Shown here one piece after another: positions 1-11,699 of a stretch of DNA of 64,000 bases. Source of the DNA: Megaustenia siamemsis. Lineage: Eukaryota; Mollusca; Gastropoda; Stylommatophora; Ariophantidae. The position numbers were made by a program, and so were the translations under genes. The notes under the pieces are model-generated. The model had not been told where the DNA came from and did not search any database. It saw only the letters and a program-made list of their open reading frames with translations. Every line of letters starts with the position of its first letter. The first letter of the stretch is position 1. Location: contig JAVIAB010000092.1 of NCBI GenBank assembly GCA_032433765.1, forward strand, positions 32,958,534 through 33,022,533, given 5' to 3'.

Positions 1-163
1 ATATATTTTTAATTTGCTCCTGAATCCTTGGCTCTCCAAGAATATCAGGTTGTTCCAACCTCCATCAGTGTGCTTCACTTGCAACCACTGCTTGTTTCTT
101 CTCATACAATTTCCTCTGAGTATTCTATCTCAGCAATCTTTTATATTTCACATAATTTTCTTC

Positions 164-829
164 ATGCACAACCTAATTTTATCTAGGTTATCTCACATTA
201 TCTCTCTTCACAATCTAATTTCCTCTAGGTTATCTTACATCATCTCTCTTCACAATCTAATTTCCTCTAGGTTATCTTACATCATCTCTCTTCACAATCT
301 AATTTCCTCTAGGTTATCTTACATCATCTCTCTTCACAATCTAATTTCCTCTAGGTTATCTCACATTATCTCTCTTCACAATCTAATTTCCTCTAGGTTA
401 TCTCACATTATCTCTCTTCACAATCTAATTTCCTCTAGGTTATCTCACATCTCTCTTCACAATCTAATTTCCTCTAGGTTATCTCACATTATCTCTTTTC
501 ACAATCTAATTTCCTCTAGGTTATCTCACATTATCTCTCTTCACAACCTAATTTCCTCTAAGTTATCTCACATTATCTCTCTTCACAATTTAATTTCCTC
601 TAGGTTATCTCACATCTCTCTTCACAATCTAATTTCCTCTAGGTTATCTCACATTATCTCTCTTCACAATCTAATTTCCTCTAGGTTATCTCACATTATC
701 TCTCTTCACAATCTAATTTCCTCTAGGTTATCTCACATTATCTCTCTTCACAATCTAATTTCCTCTAGGTTATCTCACATTATCTCTCTTCACAATCTAA
801 TTTCCTCTAGGTTATCTTACATCATCTCC
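164..829. repeat. 42-bp minisatellite, 16 units (left arm)
   Basis: Sixteen head-to-tail units of 42 bp, each containing CACAATCTAATTTCCTCTAG and ending in a TCTCACATTATC-like stretch. Two units (the 7th and 11th) have lost 3 bp, so the whole array stays open in one frame with a 14-residue period. This makes a 277-codon ORF at 14-847 that I treat as a by-product of the repeat. The right arm has six units with the same first four and last unit types. Confidence 0.95.
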
Positions 830-1654
830 AATGCACTAATTATTTAGTCAACTGTAAACTTGGATTACCATCCAATGTAGTTCTGACCACAAGAGTCACC
901 AATCTCATCATTGGTAGATCTACTCTCCTAGCTCATCTGAGGTTATCACTCTTTTCCTTCAGTTCTCTTGTCTACTATTATTCTCCTTTACATCTCTTCT
1001 ATTTCTCTTCATAAATCATATATTTAGTGTCACTATTAAAATTCACATATTCACCTTCTTGGTGAGTCTCACTAAAACTCACTGTATTCATCTATTTACC
1101 TCATTCCTACATCATGTCTCAATCAATCTATACCCATTACTGTAACCTGTAATTATAACTAATCTATGCTTCTAGATCATGCTATGTCTCATGAAAGCTT
1201 CTTCTGTTAAACTCTGTAGTCTGTAAACGACTTTTGTTTCATCTCTTTCCTACCTTATCCTTCTTAACTGTCTGTTGCGACAAAATGTGTTCCATTCTGG
1301 TTATCACTTAATTTTTTTATATTTTACAGTTGTTCCTTCTATACAGTCATTACTAGCTGTTAAGAGGTATCCCTTTTCTACATACTTCCTTCGCTCTGTC
1401 TGCTAAATGTATCTGTTTCTTCCTTGTGGTCTACGAATTACCTAAACCTGCTTTTATTTAAATCATCTATTGATTATCATATAATAGTCTGACATAAATT
1501 ACCACTTAGGGCCGCCTTTCTTTTCTTCTTCTTCTTTTTCTCTGTCCATTTGGTAGACATTCTCATCTCCTCTTCCTCTCCCTCAGTTAAGTATCCCTTT
1601 TCTGATAGATATATCATTGTGTTTTTGACATCATCTTCACACTGTTTTTGCTCA

Positions 1655-2020
1655 TCATCTGTTAATTCTATGGTGTCTCAGATTCCATCTATCCTCTTCC
1701 ATACCACTAGATTCTTCATCACACTTAGTCCTAGGGCTAATCTTCCTCAGTCTATTCACACCTACACTTTCATTATGTCCTTTATGTACTCCAGTATCAG
1801 CCCATTTTTTAAATATATGATTCTCTTTTTCTAACTTAGCTATCTGTTGCTTAAGCAATTTGTTTTCTTCCACCAAGTCACCAGTTCTACAAAATTTGTG
1901 GTCTCCTTTAATATAGTGAGGCCCTGTTTTCATTGCTGCAACCAATTCTGTCTCTGTTTTCTTCTGTTTTTCTATTACTTCTTCTAATCTTATTTCATCC
2001 TTCTCCTTCAACTGTGTCAT
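1655..2020 (-). pseudogene. Coiled-coil ORF fragment of a mobile element (left copy)
   Basis: A 121-residue open stretch on the minus strand, almost identical to the one at 16277-16642 (one P/S difference in the residues compared). It is rich in E, K and Q with heptad-like spacing (for example VEENKLLKQQIAKLEKENH), as in a coiled coil. Nothing catalytic is visible. By position downstream of an RRM-like ORF in the right arm it may be the middle of a LINE ORF1-type RNA-binding protein. That assignment is inference. Stops at the same place in both copies indicate an old break. Confidence 0.5.
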
Positions 2021-2442
2021 TTATTGTGTTATTTATTTCCTTTAATTTATTCTCTTCAGCAACAACATTTAGAGATCCTTGTCTATTTTCTAGTCTTGCT
2101 TTAAGGCAAAGAACTTCATCTCATCTTTTTCTGTGTAATTTTATCTTTACGTTTTGTTTTTTCTCTGACTACTACCATCTGTGTTTGTGCACAACTTACT
2201 TGTGTCACTATTACTTTTCTATCAGCATCTTCTTGCTTCTTATGAATTCCTTCGGATTCTGCTCTACCTTCCGCTATGTCTGTCTCTCTAATAAAATTAC
2301 TGTCATTTTCTTTTCTAATGATATTATTGATTCTTAAGCTATACAATTTATAGTCCAGTCGATTGTAAGGTATCTTGCATATTGTTTGCCTATTATCAGT
2401 GTTTAAAAATTCATTTGTTTTTTCTTACATGTCTTTCTTCTT

Positions 2443-3189
2443 CTATCTATTGACCTTTCGAGCCGTAACCGGCCCATAGTGCGTAGACCAAGATACATCT
2501 TCTCCTATCTGAATTTTTTGTTCTAGCAGTTTTCTTTTAAAGATATTTTATCAAATCTCGCCATCTGTTTCTGTTCTGTGCAAGCAGTTCTATCTCATTG
2601 AGGGAGCCGATTCCTGCTGCTCTTGTCTCATCAATGTTCTTCTCAGTGTCTCCCTGGGTTTTCCTCTTTTTCTCTTACCTGTTGTTTCCCATATGAGGGC
2701 TTGCTTTGCTATTCGGTTATTATCTCTTCTCATCACATCTCCAACATATGACCATCGTCTTTTCTTTATTATTGAAGATATTAGTGGTTGATTGGCGATT
2801 TCTCTAATTTCCTCGTTTGTTTTGAATTCGTTCCACGCTATACCAAGTATTTTCCTTAGACATTTATTTTCGAATGCGTTCAACTTTGTTTCTATATCTC
2901 TTGTTGTTTTCCAGCTTTCACATGCATACGTAAGGGTTGATAGTACATTTGATTTGAATAGCCTAAGTTTTGTTTTTGTGCTGATGAGTTTTGATTTCCA
3001 CAACTTTTCAAGGCTTCTGAAAGACATTGCTGCTTTAGCCATTCTGATTCTAATTTCTTTACTTGTATCCCCTTCTCGATCAATGTGACTTCCAAGATAG
3101 ATTAAGTGATCGATCTCTTCTACTGGTTTGTTTTCCATGTATATTTTGTCACCTGTTGGAATTAAATGATTATGAAATGATGCCATTAA
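2443..3189 (-). mobile_element. LINE family B, 3' end, inserted in the left arm
   Basis: Minus-strand fragment coding the C-terminal part of a non-LTR reverse transcriptase polyprotein (best stretch 2590-3186, with YLGSHIDREGD, LTYACESW and a RRWSYVGDVMRRDNN motif). It ends in the family's characteristic 3' sequence before a short TCTA-type tail. A 14-bp target-site duplication, ATGTCTTTCTTCTT, lies at 2429-2442 and 3190-3203. The right arm of the inverted repeat has the unduplicated site near 15862. The element is 5'-truncated and cannot move by itself. Confidence 0.9.
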
Positions 3190-3289
3190 ATGTCTTTCTT
3201 CTTACTAAACTTAACTTTTAATTTGTTATTTGTTATTTCACGATCATCCCTGTTTAAAATGTTGTTTACAATAGTACTATTTCACATTA

Positions 3290-3985
3290 AAGTAGGTATT
3301 TCTTACGCATAGATGATTATCTGAACAGAATTCTAGGAGTCTCTGGACATTTTCGTTGATTTTTCCAATGCCGTGATGACCTAGGCATGTTGGCCAAGAT
3401 TGTTGATCAGATCCTGTGTGTGCGTTGAAATCACTGAGTATATATAATAGCTCATCTTTGGAAGTGAGTCAATGATCATTTTGAAGTTGTTGGTAGAAGT
3501 TGTCATTCTCTTCCTCTGATGCAGCCAACGTTGGTGCATAGGCACTAATGATATTTATTAATCCACTCTTTGTATGCAGCTGAAGTATCATTGAGCGTTC
3601 GGACACTCCTTTTGGCGTGGTTATGGAGATAATATGTTTGTTATGTACAGCGAAGCCTACTCCATGTAGACGTGGCTTTTTGACACTTAGACCCTGCCAG
3701 AAAAAAGTATAATTTTCTTCCTTTACAGAGCCACAGTCTGAGAGTCTTGTTTCTTGTAGGGCAGCAATATCTACATGTTAGCCTATTTAGTTCTTTATCT
3801 ATGAGGGCTGTTGTTCTAATTTGCCCTTCTGTCGGTGTGTTTGCTTTAGCAAGTCTAGGGCACATGGTCCTTACGTTCCATGTGCCAAGTTTAAACATTG
3901 GTGCTTTCTTCCTCATTTCACTTTGCCTACTCTGCCTGGGCACGGAATATGGAGATAGTGCTTTACCCAGTCGCACTATACCCCT
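3290..3985 (-). mobile_element. LINE apurinic-type endonuclease domain, decayed
   Basis: On the minus strand the best frame (3641-3976) begins a non-LTR endonuclease with LGTWNVRTMCP. Downstream, in broken frames, come the equivalents of the Q-E-T-R, HGVGFA, SAYAP and DFNAHTGSD motifs, then a stretch reading WPTCLGHHGIGKINEN. These are the landmarks of APE-type endonucleases of LINEs. Frameshifts and stops interrupt it, so it is dead. It adjoins the end of the inverted-repeat arm but I cannot tell whether it belongs to the same insertion. Confidence 0.75.
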
Positions 3986-4079
3986 CTGAACTTCGGCGTT
4001 TCAAAGATTTCCGAAGGAGGGACAAAGTCCATATGTTCGGAATTGAAAGAAGGTGCAGGGGATGCCAGAAAGACGGTTA

Positions 4080-4262
4080 ACGCCATCTGCTGCCCTAGGG
4101 TTTTTTGACTGGTACATTTCCATAATTCTATGTTAGTGATTTTGTCCTACCATTTCCATCCTTTTATTCTGCATAAAAATCCATTAATCAAAGTCTGTAT
4201 CTTCATGATTGTCAATTGTGTTGTTCTCCATGCTTCACAGCCATATAATAGGACTGACTATA
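4080..4262 (-). mobile_element. LINE family C fragment
   Basis: Reverse complement matches 39806-39975 closely, encoding the LLYGCEAW...IQTFINGC...GWKWQDKITNIELW part of the C-terminal domain. The fragment stops where the copy at 14797 starts, apart from about 40 shared bases, so the two may be halves of one insertion split by rearrangement. Confidence 0.75.
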
Positions 4263-4305
4263 ATTTTTTTTTTGTTTTCTTTTCAAAATAGGAAAAATGG
4301 AATGG

Positions 4306-4391
4306 TATAAGCTTTACATGATTGGTAGATGACACAGATTTGAACATTGTCGTTCAAATTTGTGTTGTCTATCATTCATGTAAAGCTTTTA
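4306..4391. repeat. Imperfect hairpin related to the Penelope/hammerhead repeat end
   Basis: Two arms of about 40 bp (AAGCTTTACATG... and its reverse complement ending CATGTAAAGCTTT) flank a 6-base loop, with about six mismatches. The arm resembles the sequence beside the hammerhead-like repeats at 18700 and 19310 (AGCTTTACATGATAAGTGG and GACACAGACT). I read it as two short ends of that repeat joined head to head. A short CA repeat follows at about 4427-4451. Confidence 0.6.
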
Positions 4392-4744
4392 CAATACTAT
4401 TTAATTTTCAATTCCCAAACACATACACGCACGCACACACACACACACACACTTTTTTTTTCCTCCTGAGAGATTAGTGCTGGATGCCAACAAATCTCTG
4501 TGACAATATTTCAACTTTTGACCAAAATATTTATGGTCAATTTAAGAGATAACAGGCTTGACAACCATGCACTGATAGTGTGCTGGTAGAATTTCTTCTT
4601 ACTGTTGGTCTGCAAAATACTCAGGTAGAAGCACTGGTTAACCTTTGTCTGGACTCTGCTTGACCTTTGTGCTTAGTCAACTTACAAGTTTCTGGTCTAT
4701 GTCCATATTCTGTGCTATAGATTTAGAAACAGTCTGGTGTGTGT

Positions 4745-6893
4745 GAAAACTAGATCAGGGGCAGATTGCAATAGTGATCATATACCAGTTGTGGGAAAGC
4801 TTAGAGTAAAATTAAAAACAACAAAATGAGCCTCAGTTAACATCAAGTTAAATTTAGATTTACTAATATCAGACAAGAAGCTGCTGGACAAATATAAAAT
4901 CACAATTCCAAACATAAAATCACAATTCCAAACCGGTACAATGCAATTGAGAAGATACAAAGCATTGATGAACAGTGGGAAATGCTAAAAGAATCAATGC
5001 AACAAACATCAAAAGAGTTCATACCACCAGTGAGGACAAATTCAAGAAAGAAATGGATGACATACGACATTTTGCAGCTAATGGATACAAGAAGAAGAAA
5101 TAAAGAGAATAAAGATGAGTATAAGAGCAAAAGAAGCATGGCTAAAAGAGAGATGCAAAGAGATTGAAATGCAACAAAAAGGAGATGCTAAAGCTATATA
5201 CAAACAAATTGAGGAATTAACAGGAAGAAAAATGCAATAAAAAATGGATGTCTAAGATCAAAGGAAGGAGAACTGTTGATTGATCAAGAAAATATAAGGG
5301 AACGATGGACAGAAACATTAAAGATCTTTATAATGATGAATGAACGGAAGTAAATATTAAGGATAATGGAGAAGGACCAGAAATACTCAGAGAAGAAGTG
5401 GAAGATGCCTTGCGCAATATGAAAGCAGCCAAAGCTCCTGGACCAGATAATATAACTAAAGAAGAGATTGAAGCCATGGGTGATTTTGGAATAGAAATAA
5501 TAACCAAAATATTGAATGATATCTACAACAGCGGATATATACCAGACGACATGATCAAATCAATATTCATAGCCCTACCAAAGAAATTGAGTGCGATTGA
5601 ATGTGATGATGATCGCACAATAAGCCTTATGAGTCATATGACTAAGATATTACTAAGAATCATCATGCGAAGAGTGCGAAACAAAATCAGTCCAGAAATT
5701 AGCGATGAACAGTGTGGTTTTGTTAGAGATAAAGGAACAAGCAATGCCATTTATATCGTAAGATCTTTAGTAGAAAGAGCCATAGAGGTGAAAACAGATC
5801 TCTACCTATGTATCATAGATTACACCAAGGCATTTGACAAAGTAAAGCACCAAGAAATAATCAAAATTTTACAAAGCATAAACGTAGACAGCAAAGATCT
5901 AAGAATAATAAATAACATGTACTGGCAACAAACAGCGGCCATAAGAACTGGAAATCAAGTGGGAATGTTTCAACAAATAAAACAGGGTATTAGACAAGGT
6001 TGTGTGCTGTCACCAGATTTGTTTAATATTTATAGTGAGATTATTTTAAGATCCATAAGGGACATGCCTGGAATAACAATTGGAGGTCATAATATAAATA
6101 ATCTAAGGTATGCTGATGATACAGTCTTAATTGCTAAGAGTGAAAATGAGTTACAAGAAATGTTGGACATTATAGTATAATGATGAAAGCAAAAAGACAG
6201 AGGTAATGGTAACAACAAAGAAAAAGACATCACCTCAGTGCAAAATAAAGACAAGTGGAACAATATTAAAATAGATTAATGAATTTAAATATTTGGGAAG
6301 TTTGTTAAACTCAGACGGAACATGTACAAAAGAGGGCTCAAGAGAGAGTGAGATGCAGAATGGCTCAGGCAAAAGCAGCTTTCCAAAATTTAAGGAAGAT
6401 ACTATGCAATCCATTTTTGACAATAGAAACAAGAAAAAGAGTTCTTAAATGTTATGTAGAGCCAGTCTTAACATATGGATGTGAATCATGGACAATAGGA
6501 CAACAGACAAGAAAATCACTGGAGTCTGTAGAAATGTGGTTTTACAGAAGAATGTTGAGAGTACCATGGACAGCTAAGAAGAGTAATGAAGATGTTCTGA
6601 GAGAGGTCAAAGCAAAAAGAGAGCTAATTTCCAATATTAGGAAGAAACAATCATCATTTTTTGGCCATGTAATGAGAAGAGAACAACTGGAATATATTGT
6701 AACAACTGGAAAAATTGAGGAACGAAGAGATAGAGGGAAGCAAAGAGAAAAAATAACAGACAGCTTAAGAGAATGGCTTGGCAGAAGGTCAACAACAGAA
6801 ATGATAAATAGCTGCTGAGATTGAAAGTTGTGGAGAGACATGATCACCTACGCCAGTAGGCCCGGTACTTGATAATGATGATGATGATGATGT
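4745..6893 (+). mobile_element. LINE family A (RTE-like), 5'-truncated
   Basis: The longest LINE copy here. It starts in the end of the endonuclease domain (RSGADCNSDHIPVVGKL, with the SDH motif), continues through a linker with stops, the RT domain (5398-6180), and a C-terminal region with LTYGCESW, FYRRMLRVPWTAKK and FGHVMRRE. It ends in a GATGATGATGAT tail at 6880-6893. Microsatellite-like 3' tails and a single endonuclease-RT ORF are typical of the RTE group, which is why I call it RTE-like. Several frameshifts and stops make it inactive. Other fragments of this family lie at 17127, 19634, 33408, 40250, 41228 and 47755. Confidence 0.85.
5398..6180 (+). pseudogene. Reverse transcriptase domain of LINE A
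   Basis: An open 260-codon segment covering most RT motifs: AKAPGPDNITKE near the start, LCIIDYTKAFDKV with the first catalytic aspartate, QGIRQGCVLSPDLFN, and the catalytic LRYADDTVLIAK near residue 240. All three catalytic aspartates (the D of DYTKAF and the DD of YADD) are present. The frame is broken just before and after, so it is a domain remnant and the ATG is not a true start. Function in life: target-primed reverse transcription of the LINE RNA. Confidence 0.85.
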
Positions 6894-6959
6894 GCTATGT
6901 CAATTCTTCTCTTTGTTGTGGTTCAGAATCCTGGTTACGATGACAACAAATAAAACTTA

Positions 6960-7560
6960 TAGCTGTGTTCTGATGATTACTTGGTATATGACACAATGCT
7001 ATAATTTCAAGACTGCGCAAACTCTGATGTGTTAAAATCAGTCATTGTTTATTGTATATATATGTATATATTATCAGGCTGTAGCATCGCATATCCTCTC
7101 TGTAAATAATCGTTCAATGTGTCAATAGTTTCGTCCGCTGAAGTACTTCGACTGCCGTCAGTGATATACCTCAGCTATTCGTAAATTGGCTAATCTGCTG
7201 TTGAGTCTACTCACTGATTCACTGCTCTAACTCCATACAGTGACACTGTTTTCTAGCTCTCTCTAACTCTAGCTGTCTCTCTATCTAGCTCCATCTCGTC
7301 TGTGTCTTCTGTTTCTAATTTTCTTCTATGGCCATCTAAGTTCCGGTGGCTATTTCGGTGCCTATCCCTAGTTCTCCATCTCTTGGTTCTAGTCTAGTCT
7401 AGACCTCGACCTCTAGTTCTGGTTCTCGTGTTCTCATCCTGTCGTGCCTGTCCTCTAGATCTGGCCGCTGTGCCTCCTAAGTCTCTCGTTATATACTCCT
7501 CTCTTGTGACCGACAATTAACCTGACTTCCTGCTTCTCTTGTCCACTCATTGTGACAGAT
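6960..7560 (+). repeat. Dispersed repeat R1, copy 1
   Basis: Begins around TATAGCTGTGTTCTGATGAT and matches 63641-64000 in the same orientation at high identity. It also matches 14100-14785 in inverse orientation at lower identity. It contains a short TA-rich stretch, then a CT-rich part (CTCTAGTTCTGGTTCTCGT). No coding capacity is seen. It could be a solo LTR or a non-autonomous element; I see no clear terminal repeats or target-site duplication. The right boundary is vague. Confidence 0.75.
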
Positions 7561-8132
7561 TTTAGAACCAAGACCTGGGCTTTCCCAGAGATTGGTCTGT
7601 CAGGTTCTGAATTTTGCCTGTTCCTTGTATCCAGGTACCTTGTTATCCTGGGACATGACTGATTTGCATTTGGGCTTGAGATCTGTGAACTCTAATCTAA
7701 CCCCTTGAACTCTTGGGTTAAAATTAACATTCTTTCAGTTTAAGATTCCCTAGAAAGAACTATGGTCATTTACAGTTTACAACCTTTTGGTCAGTCATGG
7801 CGATTTTATATCTCAACATGGTCTCTTAGTAGTCCCTAGGTTAAATGTGTCTGGTCGTTACTCTGTCCCACGTCCTCGCTTAATTATGATCTAAATATGT
7901 CTGCATCATCCTTCACAGTTACAAGTTTATGTAACCAAGAAAATTAATAAAGGAGAGCTTATGGAGTCAAGAAAACTAATAATGATGAGCTTATGGAACC
8001 AAGGGAAATAAAGAGTTTATAGTAATAAGACAGATGACCATGAGTTTACAGAACTATATGTTTGTGTTTGCATTCACCCAGTGACTAAAGCAATCTTCTC
8101 TAGGTTTACTTCACCGTCCACCTTTAAAAATG
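7560..8132 (+). other. Stretch without a gene between R1 and R2
   Basis: No convincing coding sequence. From about 7920 to 8060 there are degenerate copies of a GAGTTTATGGAACCAAGG-like unit, related to the 29-bp unit of repeat R2 further on. The rest is unrecognised. Confidence 0.4.
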
Positions 8133-8520
8133 TAAGACCTAAAAATGTAGATGTCTTGTTTTGTCATTTAATTTGTGCCATTTGGCCAAACAATCCACTT
8201 TCAGCATGGCGTTTTGTAGTAGCAGTTTGCATTTCCTCTTGATCCATACCAACATAGGAGACTAGACTGGTCAGTCTGTTTCTAGGGGCACCACCCCAAA
8301 GAGGTGGAGGGAGTAGGATCTAGATAGCTCTAGTTCATCAATCTTGGTGCAAGCAGTCAGCTTGAGTTGCTGACCATTTTTAGTTCTGTTGCTGGCAGAC
8401 GTCTTTGTCCCATTTATGGAACTAAGGAAGACGGTGACGAGTTTATGAAACTAAGGGAGACGGTGACGAGTTTATGAAACTAAGGTAGACGGTCGATGAA
8501 GTTTCTCGAATAAAGGAAAC
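8133..8520 (+). repeat. Dispersed repeat R2, copy 1, with three 29-bp units
   Basis: Starts with TAAGACCTAAAAATGTAG and is the reverse complement of 11700-12187 over nearly its whole length. Its end holds three units of a 29-bp tandem repeat (GAGTTTATGAAACTAAGGGA type, 8415-8495), where the inverted partner has seven. A diverged third copy lies at 60605-60870. No coding potential is seen. Confidence 0.85.
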
Positions 8521-8639
8521 TAGTCGCTTTATCAAGTTCCTACCTTGCCTGCAGACCGTATGTTGTTTGTCAAGATTGCAAATTCTGATTCCAGGATGAA
8601 AAGGGAGAAACTGAAGAAGGGCGTATCAACCACAACGTG

Positions 8640-8890
8640 AAGTAATTCTCTCTCTTTCTCTTCATCCTATAACCCTGAAGGTCGTTGGGGCACTACTGAT
8701 AGGCTCTATATCTGCAGTCATTCACTGGGACTGTGAAGTCGGGACCTTTCCACTCTTTGTTGAATCCCATGATCTTTCCATCTCTTTCTCTGTCTACCAC
8801 GCCTTCTTTCCTCTAACAGTTACTTGCAGAATAGTCTTTGCTAGTCGAGGCGATCGAGAAACGTGGCCGAATTATTTCATTTTACGTTTC
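8640..8890 (-). mobile_element. LINE 3'-end fragment, separate family
   Basis: On the minus strand, broken frames read RRGRQRKRWKD, a typical motif of the last 60 residues of RTE-like LINE proteins, and end in a stretch with GTAGTGCCCCAACGACCTTC. A second copy of only that tail lies at 34130-34190 on the minus strand. Too short and broken to classify further. Confidence 0.5.
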
Positions 8891-11690
8891 TTTACAATAA
8901 TCAAAAGATTATCACGTACACCGATAACTTGTATCAAATTTTGCGAACGACTTATTCCTGATATGATGCTCTTACAATGTATTTTTACCCACTTTGCTCA
9001 TTGACTGGTATTTCGAAACATCTTCCATATTGCTGAAAGTGTTTGTCTATTTTACATTTTCTTGGTTTCTAGTGTTCTGCTGTTTTGTATTAACATTACG
9101 GATACACATTTTTCTTGTTATGCTTTCTACTGTATTTTTTATTCTGTGCATTGCTAATTGCTTTCACTTCGCATCGGATATAAAGGGGTCAAAGAACAGT
9201 TGTAATGCTATTGTGTTGGTTTTGTTAACTAATCTTAGGGTCCAGGATGCCGTTCTGTGAATGAACTAGTAGAAGTCAACGAAACAACTGTTTCCTGCTG
9301 GCATTAAGATCAGTGAACCAGAACTGATCAAGATACTATTTTGCCTCCTCCTGGTAGCCTGGAAACAAATGAGTTCAGTCTTAGGATAATAGTTGAAAAG
9401 GAAGTCAAAACAGTACCAGAAACTGTCCTGCATTTCGAAATGTGCAACCGGTTATGTCAATACATTATTAATAATTATACTACAAATAAAGTAGACAATG
9501 AGAAACATAATTCAGGTTGTTGATCGACATAGGTGGGTAATACACCAGAGAGAGCTAGACAAAACAAAAACCAAAAAAACTTAGCAATTAGACAGCAGAG
9601 AGAAATCGCAGTAGTCAATTAGACTAGTCAGTGAGCAGAATGAAACTATAGGAGTTAGTCCACTGTTAGCGCTTAGTGAGACTTACTGTGAGCACTTAAC
9701 TAAGAGAAGGTAAGATCAGTTCGAGTCGACGAAACTTAGACTTCCAGTTAGCAGAATTCATTTATGGCAAGATACTTTCTGAAACCACAAGGATTATTCA
9801 ATAAGGAATGAGTTATGATCTGGAAATGTAATGAGAAGTCGTCTAGCTGGTCAGATAGCTACAAAGCAGTTGAGAAATTGTAATCACAGGCAGGGAGCAA
9901 GTAAAACAGAGTATGGTGACAGCTTTACAAAAGAAGACAATACAGATTATTGAAGTCTCTGCCCACATGCAGCTTTCCTCAGAAAACAGTGACAACAACA
10001 AGGAACGGAAAATGTAAAGAAAATATAATGTACTACATGTTAGGAAGTAACTAAAACTGGTATATAAAAAAAGAGAAACTATAATGAAAAAAAAAACTTA
10101 CACAAGGAAAATATAATATACTACATGTTAGGAAATAATTAAAAATTGTACAAGAAAAGCGCATGCAGGCCGAAACGTCAAAAAACTGTATTGTCCTTTT
10201 GTAAAGCTGTGACCGTAGATTGTGTTCTACTCGTTCCCCGCTTACTAGCTTTACCGCATTACTGCAATTATTTGCCTATTCCCCTAAGCACAGACAGATC
10301 GTTGACAAATAGACTAGCCACTATATCTTCTTAGGCTGATGCATACCATTCGACTGTACTCAATGTACAACAGTGACCTAGGATAGAAGATCAAAGATAG
10401 ATAGCTAAGACAAAACAGGCACTTGAAGTTTGCATATCATGAGATATTATATACTGATACATCATCATAACCATTCACCACTTGCTTAATATAGATAATT
10501 TACATTTAATGCATCAGACTTTGTTCAGTCTTCGGTTGATGCAGTTGTGTTTTTGTGCTAAATAGTATGAAAAATGTTACATTTACAAATAAACACAGTT
10601 GTGATATCACCACTCTGATAGTGCAGCATTAATAGAACATAAACATGGTCATGCAATATTCAATTTGAGTCAAACTCGATAACATATAGAAAGATATTTG
10701 GCAGTTAAGTTAACCATCGGGCACAGAGATATGATTATTACTTGTTGGTCAGTTAGGACAGCTTCCTACCATCAGCTGAGAGTCATGTAACAACACCATT
10801 TGTGAGTCTTAGTACCTTCACAAGACAGGAACTTTGCTAATTTACAAGATGAGAAATTTAGAAGCATTAGTTAGCAGTGGACAATCCAGAAGCTCACCAA
10901 TTTCAGACTAACCAGTTCACTAGACAGTCAAGTTCAGGTTTAGCCGAGCAGTAAGTTCGTTAGTTAGTCAGCATGTTGATCAGTCAGCTGAGACATTTAG
11001 TCGAGAAATGTCTTTTTTTTTTCCAACAGAAGGTAGTTTAGTAACATAGACATTATGTGTTGACACATATAGTAATTAGAAGACAGTGATGATGACATTC
11101 ATAAAAAACTAAGCAATTATATTAAATGAAATGTTTCAAGAAGGGTTAAAGAGCAAAGAAATATTAGGTGTCTGTTATTGATATCCAAACTTGTGATTTG
11201 TGTAATATGCACTGTTATCATTGAGGAATAAAAGAACTTACATGCTGTTGTTCTGCACATTTTTTGTAAGTGTCCAACTTCTACCACCTACAAAAGCCAG
11301 TGACTGCTAACTGGTTGTACTGAACTTCATCAAAGCGCCAGGCAAATACAAATAAATTTAAGACAAAAGAATCATCACAATCTGAACTAATGTGCCTCTG
11401 CTGTAGATTTCGGTTACAAAAAAAGTGTTATTTGTCTCTGTTTCCTCAGTTCTGTTTCACACCTGATCACTTCATTTTAAATGCTAGGACACACTCTTGT
11501 GCAGATACATTACAAGTAAGATTTTTTCAACCTAAAAAAAACCGTCTTGTTGTATTAAACAACTTCTGAGCCATACTGTAATGTTGTCACATGGGACAAA
11601 TCATAAAAGGTGGTTCACGCCAATCCTTAGCTCTATTTGCTTCCCTTGGTTCTATCAATTCATCTTCACCATCCATTTACCTTGTTTTTT
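8890..11690. other. Centre of the nested inverted repeats, no gene recognised
   Basis: About 2.8 kb with no protein I can support; the small ORFs at 8994, 9341 and 10146 look like chance. A segment of about 38 bp (GAAAATATAATGTACTACAT and following) at about 10018 is directly repeated near 10107. At 10165-10215 the motif GGCCGAAACGTC followed by TGTAAAGCTGTGACC resembles the end of the Penelope element at 14020-14060, but the rest of the hammerhead core is missing. Confidence 0.5.
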
Positions 11691-11699
11691 CATAAACCT

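Larger units (their letters stand above)
1..3283 (-). repeat. Left arm of the outer inverted repeat (cut by the window start)
   Basis: Position 1 pairs with about 18276 and position 3283 with about 15783 when one arm is reverse-complemented. Non-coding parts and the 121-residue ORF match almost base for base. The arm includes a 16-unit 42-bp minisatellite and a 747-bp LINE insertion absent from the right arm. Both arms share the same stop codons in their ORF remnants, so the element was already broken when duplicated, or it is a non-autonomous family. Arm ends were placed by eye and may be off by 10-20 bases; the arm probably continues left of the window. Confidence 0.85.

Noticed and set aside
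14..847. A 277-codon ORF with 14-residue repeats
   Set aside because: It is the open frame of the 42-bp minisatellite; the partner array has only six units and no start, signal or conserved domain supports a protein.
6960..7560. Hammerhead motif in R1 (GGCCGAAAC-like on the minus strand of copy 3)
   Set aside because: No CTGATGA-like core at the right distance; only the GAAAC part is present, and other R1 copies lack it.
8994..9260. A membrane protein ORF of 88 codons rich in F, L and I
   Set aside because: AT-rich plus-strand frames give such hydrophobic ORFs by chance; no start context, no repeat or neighbour supports it.
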